From NCBI RefSeq assembly GCF_020536995.1, contig NC_068360.1, forward strand, positions 899,292 to 963,291: a DNA stretch of 64,000 nucleotides, written 5' to 3'. Of the stretch, positions 37,401-49,400 are shown one piece after another (position 1 is the first letter of the stretch; each line of letters begins with the position of its first letter). A program made the position numbers and the translations under genes. The notes below the pieces were generated by a model. That model saw only the letters and a program-made list of their open reading frames with translations. It ran no database searches and was not told where the DNA came from. The DNA is from Dreissena polymorpha. Taxonomy: Eukaryota; Mollusca; Bivalvia; Myida; Dreissenidae.

Positions 37401-40400
37401 CCAGATCACCCTGTGCAGTCTGCATAGTCAAATCATGGACCTTTACCAGATCACCCTGTGCAGTCTGCATAGTCAAATCATGGACCTTTACCAGATCACC
37501 CTGTGCAGTCTGCATAGTCAAATCATGGACCTTTACCAGATCACCCTGTGCAGTCTGCATAGTCAAATCATGGACCTTTACCAGATCACCATGTGCAGTC
37601 TGCATAGTCAAATCATGGACCTTTACCAGATCACCCTGTGCAGTCTGCATAGTCAAATCAGGGACCTTTACCAGATCACCCTGTGCAGTCTGCATAGTCA
37701 AATCATGGACCTTTACCAGATCACCCTGTGCAGTCTGCATAGTCAAATCATGGACCTTTACCAGATCACCCTGTGCAGTCTGCATAGTCAAATCATGGAC
37801 CTTTACCAGATCACCCTGTGCAGTCTGCATAGTCAAATCATGGACCTTTACCAGATCACCCTGTGCAGTCTGCATAGTCAAATCATGGACCTTTACCAGA
37901 TCACCCTGTGCAGTCTGCATAGTCAAATCATGGACCTTTACCAGATCACCCTGTGCAGTCTGCATAGTCAAATCATGGACCTTTACCAGATCACCCTGTG
38001 CAGTCTGCATAGTCAAATCATGGACCTTTACCAGATCACCATGTGCAGTCTGCATAGTCAAATCATGGACCTTTACCAGATCACCCTGTGCAGTCTGCAT
38101 AGTCAAATCAGGGACCTTTACCAGATCACCCTGTGCAGTCTGCATAGTCAAATCATGGACCTTTACCAGATCACCCTGTGCAGTCTGCATAGTCAAATCA
38201 TGGACCTTTACCAGATCACCCTGTGCAGTCTGCATAGTCAAATCATGGACCTTTACCTTTAAAATGAAAATCCAGTCTTGGGCAAAGTATCATTCTGAGT
38301 AAGCCTGTGCCAACATTATGCACGTGCATCAAGTCCGGTATTCCCAAAAACTGGCTCCGTCATAAAGAATTCTAGCTTTGAGTGGATTACAGATAAGTTT
38401 ATTTAGTGATTATTAGAGAATCTAACCCATGAGCCTTGGCAAGTGCTTCAGAAAGGATTCACTCCCGTGTCAATAACAGTTCAATTTTCAAAAACTAAAG
38501 GTAACCATATCAGGCATATTACTCACAGACAGCCAAATTCTGTACACCTGCCATGTCCGTTACAGAACTGTGGGCAGTGGTTGCCAATGTAGAGGTTGGC
38601 CAGGGCCCAGGTGTCCTTGGGGTTGAACCCATCGGGCTGCACAAACAGGAACCGAGTGAACTGTGACCTACAAGGAATTCAGATGTTAAATCCATCTAGT
38701 GTTTATTACAAGTGTGGCTTATCAACATAAAACATAGAAGGAACATGGATCTTTAATATTAATTAAAGTTAACAGCACAAAATATAAATGTCTATGGAAC
38801 CTTAATTCAGAGGCAATGATTACGGCTTTAAATCCAACCTTAAATTATTAAAAAAAACAAACAAACAAAACATTTATATTTATACTTATATTTTGCAAGT
38901 ATGTAATGTTTTTCTTCATTTACATCTTTTTATTGATTTCTCATTTCTTATAAATATTTGCATAACATAAACATAGCTAGAATGCAAAAAAAAGTACTAC
39001 TTACAAATCTCTTCGGTTTCCATGTTGTGAGCATTTAATGCTCTTTCAGGAGTTCTATACTGACCTAGTTTTAAATGGCAGCGGAATGTTGTATCTGGTC
39101 CAGCCAGTGTTGACGTCAGACAGGAAGACACCGTCTCTAGGGAACATGTGAGTCTCGCAGTCCATGTGTGACAGCAGACATGAGCCAAGAACAGGTTGCC
39201 AGGTAACACCGTGGTCATGTGAGTACAGCAGGCTCACGTCTATATGGAAAAATATAATATTTGCTTGTTTGTGTTTCGTTCATGTAGTATACATTTCTTG
39301 GAAGGAGTGATTGGGTACATGTATGGCATTTTCTTTATAAAGTTAATAACTTGCATTTTTGTAATATAGATATGATAGCACACAATTTAAAATATATGCA
39401 CAGGTGTGTCAAAATTATATATTTTTAATTGATTGAACAGTTTATCTGCACATTGATACATGAGAAAAAAGTCTTTAATAGTCTTTTATTTAAAGCACTA
39501 ACTAAAGGAAATATTTGTGAAATTATAGAATTACAGCTTGTAAAAGTGATGACAAATATATACCAACACCATCATTCTACTTTGTAGATTCATTTGATAG
39601 GAACTCACATGCACAATTTCATACCATAAGGAACAATTAATCCAAATTCAAATGTTGTCAGTTAAGAAGAGTAGGAGTGCTTAGGCAGCCAAGAGAACAA
39701 GAAGTCATCAATAAAATCATTGACATATTTATTTTTCTAAACAAGACTCACTGAAGCAAGTCTTTGAAGCAGTACAGCCCAGGGCAATGTTCACTTGCAA
39801 GAAGGACCCTTCCGTCACCACAACATCTGCCGTCACTGCGAACCGATGCTTCTCCTCTCCTTCAACAAACAACATGTAGAGTCAGTGTACCAGCTGGTTT
39901 CAGATTACCTGACCTGTACTAACATAGACAGTTGGGACAAAACCTGAGATGCCACTACTAATTTTTTACTGTCATAATTTAAATTGTAATTTTAATAGTG
40001 TTAATTATTCACGACTTGAGAAATTAACACATTATAGTTTACTGATCTTTTTAAGTGATTTTTAATAGATTAACTAGTAAACAAGAGATTGTCAAGCAAT
40101 ATGGTCCCCTACCGGTTTTTCAGTTGTTGCCATATCAACCAGAATTCTTGACGTAGGAACAAAATGAAATGACGTGCATAATCTCCATATTGCCATCTAT
40201 ATCCATGTTTCAAGTTTAATTAAAAAATATGAAGAACTTTTAAAGTTATCGCAGGATCCAGAAAAGTGTGACGGACTGACAGACAGAGACTGACAGACAG
40301 ACAGACAGACTGACAGACAGACTGACAGACAGAGCGCAAACAGGGGTAGGGGACAATAACATTTTTTAGAAACATTTTTTCAGTGACCTTGACCCCCAAA

Positions 40401-43400
40401 TGCAATGATCAGCTAGGTCTGCATGTACACTACCTCTACACACAATTACAGAAACATACTTTAATTCATGGTTATGTAAAAGAAACAATTTATATATTTT
40501 TGGAACAATTGACATTGACTGGCCCCAAATGCAGGGTTATTTAAAAGAAACTATTTATATAATTTAACAACAATTGACATTGACTGGCCCCAAATGCAGG
40601 GTTATTTAAAAGAAACTATTTATATATTTTTAGAACAATTGAAATTGACTAGCCCCAAATGAAGGGTTGCTAAGAAGGCTGTCAAAAGTGTATCAAGGTT
40701 GATCAGTGCAAGCTTAAGCTATTGATTAGCAAGGACAAGCCTTAGCAGAAATTTCATTAGTAAAAAAGGAGAATCATTTTCTTAAATTATAGGTAAGAGT
40801 TGTAGCTTTCAGCCAGTGGCCATATAACCACTAAGACAGATATTGATATTAAATTTTAATACCTCTAGCTGATAGATAGATATTAAGTTGTTGCACAAAA
40901 ATATTAATCTTTATTATATACCTAATTAATGCTTTCAACAAAATACAGGTTGCATCAATCGTTGAAATAAAAAATCCCGTATTACGCTACTCGCTGTTTC
41001 CAATTCCATATTACCATACTAGTCGGACTACTTCGACCCATTTAATGACGCCACATTACACGCACCGAAAATAGTAATATTTTATATTACGAAATATATT
41101 ACGTAGCACATCGTGTGATGTCATTTTTGTGACAAAACACAATAGTTTTATCTAAACTCTGTAAGGACATGTCGGACGTGGTGTTTTTTAGCAGTAAACT
41201 ATGTGTTAAAAACGTATTTTGGAGTGTGTGTTTATCATGCATAAATGTATATTTCAATAGGAATACAATGAAATAGTGTGGTTTAAACTAAGTTTTGATA
41301 AAGACATGGAAGATAAAAGTGGAAGTGCATATCGTTTAAATGTTTTTGTTATAAACATCGGATTAAAGCTGTCAACTTAATTGTTATAAAAATTGGATTA
41401 ACGATGGCATTGAGGTAAGCGTGTCGGAAACCTGTGTTTACCTGGTTCAAATGTTTACACGTTAACTTACATAAACTTTATTCATACGCGTCTTAAATAA
41501 ACTATGGCGTACCGTTTTAGTCATTGTTTTGTCAGTTTTGTTAAAGTAAAAAATACATTTGTTAACTGTTTTCGTTAGTTTTTGTACATAATAAAAGGAA
41601 TATTACGCTAGTCAATTGTTCCAAGAGTTTGTATCACTCGAGTGGCTTGTGCTATTTTGCATCACACTCGAGGCGGAGCCTCGAGTGTGATACGTCATCA
41701 CACAAGCCACGAAAGTGATACAAACTCTTGGAACAATTGACTAGCTTAATATTCCTTATGTATTCTTAAGTACAAAAAGGGGGGTATTTCTACTAAATTT
41801 GCAGGTGAAAGAAATGGGCCTTGGTAAGTGACCTCTAATGATGATTACAAAGATATGTTGTGAAGTTGCAACAGAATATCTGTATAAACTGGTCTTTTAT
41901 TAGTACACAAATGGTGAAATTCCTGATAAAGCTTGTCACAGTTAGTCTTGGTTAGTGAATGCTGAACCTTAATAAGTACAAAAAAGGAGCATAATTCTGC
42001 TAAATTTCAGGCCAGTGTTCTGAAACTTAGTCATTGACCTCACACAATAAAATCAAACACTTGTCTGAAGTTTCAATTGAATATCTGTAGTTGAAACTGG
42101 GAAATAGAAATGTGACACATGTACCTAACCCAATTTCAAAAAGTACAAACAGGGGCATTATTCCCTTAAAGTGCAAGTCAGAGTTATGGTACTTGGTCAG
42201 TGACCTCACACACTGACTCCACACACATGTGTGATGTTTCAATTAAATACCTGGATTAGAATGTTGATATGTATATGTTACACATTACCTTAATCAGAGC
42301 ATTATGCCGATGCCCACGCAAACATTTAAATGAGTAGAATAGATTGGAATATTTAGTGAATAGTTGAGCTAAAAAACATAATAATTATTACTGAAGACAA
42401 AACTAAATAAATCATAATAAAATCACATTTGATAAAATAACACTTAAGATTATTATACAGAAATATTCATTTACCAGTGAAATGTAAGGCATCAAAGGTG
42501 GATCCACACACAGGTTCTATGACTGCCCCTGGGGTCAAGGTCCAGATGGGGTCCCTAGGGGACTCAGGGTCATCTGCCAGCATGTCTTCTCCCTCATGAT
42601 CCCCACCTATGTAGATCTTAATAGAAAGCAACAAACTATAAAATATTAATTTGATGTAGCAAATTCCTTAACCAACTGTTACAAAAATAGAAAAGTCATT
42701 AGTATTAATAAACATTATAAATTCTGATAATATTATAAATATTATTAAATCATTTACACATCTCCGCCTCTCTCATTGTTCATTTTAACTCACACTTAAT
42801 ACACACATTCAAAAATTAAATGGTTTCTATGTCATTATAATTTGTATATTTCTTCTCATGACTAGGTCACTTACCACACATCATGCCAAACTTGTTCAGG
42901 TTCAAAGTTGGACATTCCATAAAAATTGTTGTGGCATCTGCCCTCAGACAGGACCATTAGGGGCAATAAAGGAATAAGGGGTAAGTTTTAGCCAAACAGA
43001 GCTTGAATAGCAAGTGTTAAAGTAAACTAACAGAACCAATATTAATATCAGGACAAATTGCCTTAAATAAGGACAGTGAGATTACCAGCCCAAAAAATAG
43101 ACCTGTCCAGCAATCAGGAAGTATGGTAAAAATGGTTAACACACCTCATCTATAGCCCAGTCCTCCATGAACGTTCCATTTTTAGAAGGCTGCCACCATC
43201 TAAACTGGGTTGCCTTGGAGCGTGAACTTTCAGGCAGATTGAGCACAATGTATGATGGTCTGTTGCTGTGCGTGTTGAAATCAAACTGCTCAATGGTGTG
43301 CCAGTTGATGCCCCCGTTCACCGAGTATTGGGCATAGACTGGGGGAGTGGCAGGATCAGGAGGGGTGGAGTCACAGCCCAACCGAAGGTAAAACTGGACA

Positions 43401-46400
43401 GTACTGAAATTGCGTTTGTTTACATGTATTTTTCGCTGTTTCAAACAAATTTCATGCATGTCATTGTTGTCAGTGAGGCTTTTCACACTTTTCAGCATAC
43501 ATTTGGGCAAGTAGTTAGTGTCATTTGCCATACTTGAATCAGAGATCAGGGGTAAATGGTTGCAGGAATTATCACTTCATGACCAGTTCAAAAACAAGTT
43601 CAGTACCCAGGCTGGGATTGAATCCAAGATTATAAGAACATCAGACAAACAACCTTGTATAAGCTCTGGCAGAGCTACCTTGTTTTCTATTGGTTTAAAT
43701 GTGGCATAACAATAACATTGTGAATACAGTGGAACCCCTCTAAACCAGACAACCCCGGGACCCAGAAGAAATTCCGGTTTAGAGAGGATTCCGGTTTAAA
43801 GGGGACATTGACTATTTTACTTTCAGAAAGTTTACATAGCCTTATGTGGAAAAAACACTTTCAGCAAATTTTAATAGTGTATTTACATATATCAGCAATA
43901 TCAGTAACCAAACAACGCACCCTGAAAAACAAACTATTTTATACATGTATGCATTTGTTATGTGAATTTACTTTATTCGCACGATATCCCCGATCTTCGA
44001 TTTTCTTACTCCATATTTCTTTGACAGCATCTTTAGTGTAGGTTTAGGGGACATCTCTTATTTTTTTATCAATTTGATTTTGTCTTGAAGAGACAATTCC
44101 ACGCGCATTTGCTTAGAAGGAGGTTTGGACATTTTTGTCTTAGTTATCTTAATTACCAATTTGAAAATCTAAATGAATATATTAATGTAACTGCTTCAAT
44201 AACTCTGCAAATCACCATTTTATATGACACTAAATTAGAAATTGTAATAAATAACACAAAATTAAATAGCATTAAGATTATTAAAATTTAGCATGGCTTC
44301 CTACATAAAAAACAACACATCCAAGTAATTATAATCAGTATTATCACCTCTATTGATCGATGTGTACATCACAGGACAAGTATCTTTAAATTGTTTTGCG
44401 AGTTTTACAGTTTGCAATTTTTTCGACCACATTTATAAATTTCACGCGTCTTTAATCCGCTATTCACAACTTTTTGACACTAGGTCTAAGGTGCAATAAA
44501 CCGGCCCTGAGCGGTTTAGAGAGGAACAATTACGTATGGAATGACCCAAGTTTGATACAAAGAATGACCGGTATTCGGAATTGAGGGGATTCCGGTCTTG
44601 AGGAGATATTTTACGCATGGTTTTATAGGGGAAAAAAATGGGACCGGACAATTTGTCCAGTTTAGAGAGGATTCCGGTATAGAGAGGATCCGGTTTAGAG
44701 GGTTTCCACTGTATATAAGGATTCCATTTGCCCATATATGTTCTTATGAAAATGTCTTACAAGTCAAGAGATAAGATTCAAAATAATCACCAGTACTTAA
44801 CAAATTCACAGTTTGCATTGCCACAGTGCTGTGTACTACATTTTGCATAGCCTAAATCTTGTGTACTGCAGTTTGCATTGCCAAAATGTTGCAAACTGCA
44901 CTTAGAATGGTGACAATATTGTGTACTACATTTTAAATTGCCTCAATGTTAAATACTGCAGTTTGCATTGCCTATATATTGTGTACTGCAGTTTGCCTCA
45001 CCTCATTGTTGCAAACTGCAGTTTGCATGGCGACAATATTGCGTACTACATTTTGAATTGCCTCAATGTTGAGTACTGCAGTTTGCTATGCCTCAATCTT
45101 GAATACTGCAGTTTACAATGCCTCAATGTTGGATACTGAATACTGCACTTTGCAATGCCTCAATGTTGAATACTGCAGTTTACAATACCTCAATGTTGAA
45201 TACTGCAGTTTACAATGCCTTAATGTTGAATACTGCAGTTTGCAATTCCTCAATGTTAAAATACTGCAGTTTGCAATGCCTCAATGTTGAGTACTGCAGT
45301 TTGCAATGCCTTAATGTTGAGTAATGCAGTTTGAATTGCCTCAATTTTGAATCCTGCTGTTTGCAAGACCTCAATGTTGCAAACTGCAGTTTGCATTTTC
45401 TCAGTTCTAGGGAGGATAGTTTACAGCAATTTAATGGAGTGTGTTACTTACGTTGCCTTGGAGAGATCCAGTTCCCTGGTTACCAGGACCCTCTCCCCCG
45501 TGTTCTGGAACACCAGACTGTGGCCGTCCAGCAGCAGACCGCACACCTTGGCAACCAGTCCACCACTCCATTCGGCCCACTTCCTCTCATCCAGAAGCTT
45601 ATTGGCTGAAAACCAGAGAAAAGAAACAATACTCAACATGTTATTATGTGTTGGTGATATTTTGTTTCCATGTTCTCAGTTGTAAAATGACTTGACTCTC
45701 AATTTCACTGTAAACATAGTTGTACCTGTTTATATAATACAATTCTGTTTCCAGTAGATATGCAACATTTTAGATAATTTTAATAATTGTGTATGTAAGT
45801 GATAAATAATATTGATGTAGATAGTTACAAACTCACCAAAAACTGTTTTGTCAATAAGATTATACCGTCCTTTAAACATTTATGGTCACAATAATGTCGT
45901 GGTTATTGATTTGTTGGATGAATTAATTATAAGCATGATATCCAAGAATGAATTTAACCCATCTTTATAAGCCAACAAATCACAAAGATTTGTAAAACAT
46001 TATTTAAAAAATAAAAGCTGATATTGACTAACAATAATAAATACATCAGGTGCTCTCATCAGTTATTTGTTGAAACTTAAGATTCTCTATCTATTTTTGC
46101 ATTCAATGCAATAAAAGATGTAAAAACACATTTCTTCACAAACAAAAACATGGAACACACTGAGAGCTAAACCCTTTCCCAATGAGACGCAAGTGAAAAT
46201 TGCTCTATGCAACCATCATAAACATCAGAACAGCCTTGGTTTCCTGCTCATCAGTATCTTATGGTTTGAAATGAAGCCTTTAAAACATGAATCTAGTAAG
46301 AAAGGTCCTTCATTTAATTTGATTTTCTAAGGGACTACAAATAGGTTAATTTGATTATCTATGTGGTAAAGGGTTAATTTACAGCTACTGAATGAGTCTA

Positions 46401-49400
46401 AAACATGGAGGATCTCTGGAAGATCATCTAGTCCATCAGCCAATCGGAAGCCTTCTTTCATGTACACTGGCAGTGATTGGTTGGACTGGCAAGCATCACC
46501 GTGGTAACCAGCATCGCATGAACATATCATGCTGCCATTGCAGTCACCTGGAGGATGGAATGACGTGTAAGGGACTGATAGATATCAAGAAAGAAATAAC
46601 ATCAATTTAAACTATCAAATGTACTTATCATTGATAATGGTACAACCAATTTGCAGTCACTTAACATTAATTGACATTGTGTTGACAATAAACTTAAGAG
46701 TTAAAAAAAAAAAGTTGCTGTTTTTAAATCAATTTACATGTATATATTCTTTAAATATGTACAGAAAAGATGTAAGTGTAATGACTGTGATGTTTGTAGT
46801 GTGCTAGACAGATGCTGGCTTAACCCTTTGCATGCTGGGAAATTTGTCATCTGCTAAAATGTTGTCTGCTTAATTTTAAAAATTAGCATTTTCTTTGAAT
46901 TTTTTTCAAAGAATACTATCAGAATAGCAAACGGTTTGAATCCTGATGAGACGCCACGTTCTGTGGCGTCTCATCTGGATCCAAACTGTTTGCAAAGGCC
47001 TTTAAAATTCGGTTCAAGCACTAAAGAGTTAAACAGGTCAATTTCAGTCTCACCAAAATGTTAGACATCATGCACTCTTTAACATTTTGGGTTGCATGAT
47101 AATCACTAATTGTTGGGAATGTTTTTACATGTCATTCAAAGTAATACGTTCTAAGTGAAGACAAAAATCTGAGCAGTATCTTAACATTCAATGGCTTTAT
47201 ATTGCGTCATCATGTATGGCTGAGTAGATAAATATCTTATCATCCCCAATCTATTAACTTTGGAATAAAGCAATGAGTTGAATCTTATTCCATGTGTGTA
47301 TTACCTGAATTTAAATGAATTTATTTGCATTTTGTGTAAAATATTTATATGAGCTTTAAAAAGGCACTGATTTAAAGAAATGAACACAAAGTGACCTTTT
47401 TTCATATATAAGATCAAAACTTTATTAGGCTGAAAGCTACCATGTCCAAGACATTGCTGCATGCAAGCCATCCCTATGAACACATTGTCTATCGCCCACT
47501 CAGGTCCAAAGTCTTCATCAGGTATGAATCCCTGGTACCAGCGAAATCTCAGGGTGCTGAAAGGAAAGAACAAATTAAACTGCTGAAAAATATTATTAGT
47601 TGTGTCATCCAGTAATACTGGAAAAAGAGATTAACAAGACATGCGTCTATAGGACACTGATGCATTAAATTTCACTTAAGTTTGAAAATATGTATAAAAA
47701 AACAAGGAGCTTTATGGGCAATATGACTTTTGGCCTCTAAATTTGACCTTTAACGCTGTCTTCTTATGTCAGTCATTTGTGGTATATAGTTTTAAAATTG
47801 CATAGTAAAATAACAATCTTACAGTCCCAACTGGCTGTTTTGTGGAAAGTTTTAATCCTTTAACTATAAGTGCAAAATTGACCTTTGATTTACACCTTTC
47901 CCCCATAAGAAGTAAAGTGAAATGGCTTTTGCAACCAGCATAAAACCAGAATAGCCTGCAAGTAACTAGCAGTCTGTTCAGGTTTTATGCTGTTTGCTGC
48001 TCATCCGTATCTAAGGGTTATTAGATGATGCCTTTAAAACTTTAATCTAGTCAGAAAGGTCTTTAATTACAATTAACTTTCTAAGGGACTACAAATGTGT
48101 CAAAATACATATCTGAGTGGTGAAGGGTTAAGGCCATAGGTGTTACATGAGACATGTTGTGTAATAATGGTTACATTTGCGCCAAGCTATTCTAAAATCC
48201 ATCAATATTTGGCAAATTATTGGTGATACAGGACTTTTTTAGCTGTTCAATGGCCAAAGTCTTTCATAGAGGATATAAAAAGGAACAGTTGAATAATACC
48301 AGAGTAGGAAAATTGTGAAACCTTAAGTAGAGCATATATACAATAGTTTTCAAAGAAAAATACATTAGGATTTATTTTAAGCTTACACGTCACAAAAAAA
48401 GAAATACAAACATTTTACACGCAGGTACATATAGTAAAGCTAGGTAAATATTAACAGAAGATGAAACCATACCAACAAAAAAAAAGATTTTAAATGTTTA
48501 CCCGCAAACATAAAGATTATCCAGTGGTATAGACACACGTCGCCAGTATTTTGTAGTTCCCCCGTAGTATATGCTAGGGTGCATAATGCTGTCATGACAA
48601 CTAACAGACAACACTTGGGCACAGTTAGGTACCACCAGACTCCATGTTTTACCTCCATCTGAAGAGTACTCCAAATGCACCGGGTACTTGTGAGTACTTT
48701 CTGATGAGCAGCCCACATTGATCTGGAACCACATGTACAGGCATGACAATACACTGTAACTCCAATATAACGCGCTCCATTATAACGCTGAGTCCAATAT
48801 AACGCAGGGGATGCTTGGATCCCGTTTTTTTTCCCAACCTTCCATTTCTGATTCAAATCCATGTTATGCAACTTCATGTATTTTCAGAAAATTCAAAGAT
48901 GGCGGCGATCATATCTTGATTGCTTTTTCAACCATCCGTTTAACCGATTTTAATCGCTTCGAGGTTAAACAACACTGACAGCTAATTGGTGTTAATCTGT
49001 TGTGTAATGTAAATAAAAGTGTGAAAAACTCGGGTGTCAGTGATTATTACATGTATTCCTTATCAGAGCAGTTCGGTGCGCTAATTTCAATAAGTTAAGT
49101 GCAAGCGGGATTAAAACTAATAACGGTTTCTGTTTATACGCTGTTGCGTGGCTTGGACCCCGTCATCCGCCTTATATTGGAGTTACAGTGTATGAAAATA
49201 GGGCATTTAGAAGTTGACAGTATAGATACAAGGGGTATACTGATCAACCAAAGTAATTACTAGCAATTTAGAAGGCAGCATTGATTATAGATGTGTCAGT
49301 ACATGTATTTAATTAACTTGTCATACCAATCTGATTGTTACTTATTATTACTGATTTTAGACTTGATACTTTTGCACATGTTGTCAAAACAGATGGTAAT

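Noticed and set aside
36913-38302. Open frames of more than 400 codons on both strands
   Set aside because: They are produced by the 45-bp repeat, whose length is a multiple of three and whose unit lacks stops. There is no protein-like composition and the region is intronic.
44921-45324. Frames with repeated [10 protein letters not shown]
   Set aside because: By-products of the 30-bp array in a reelin intron.
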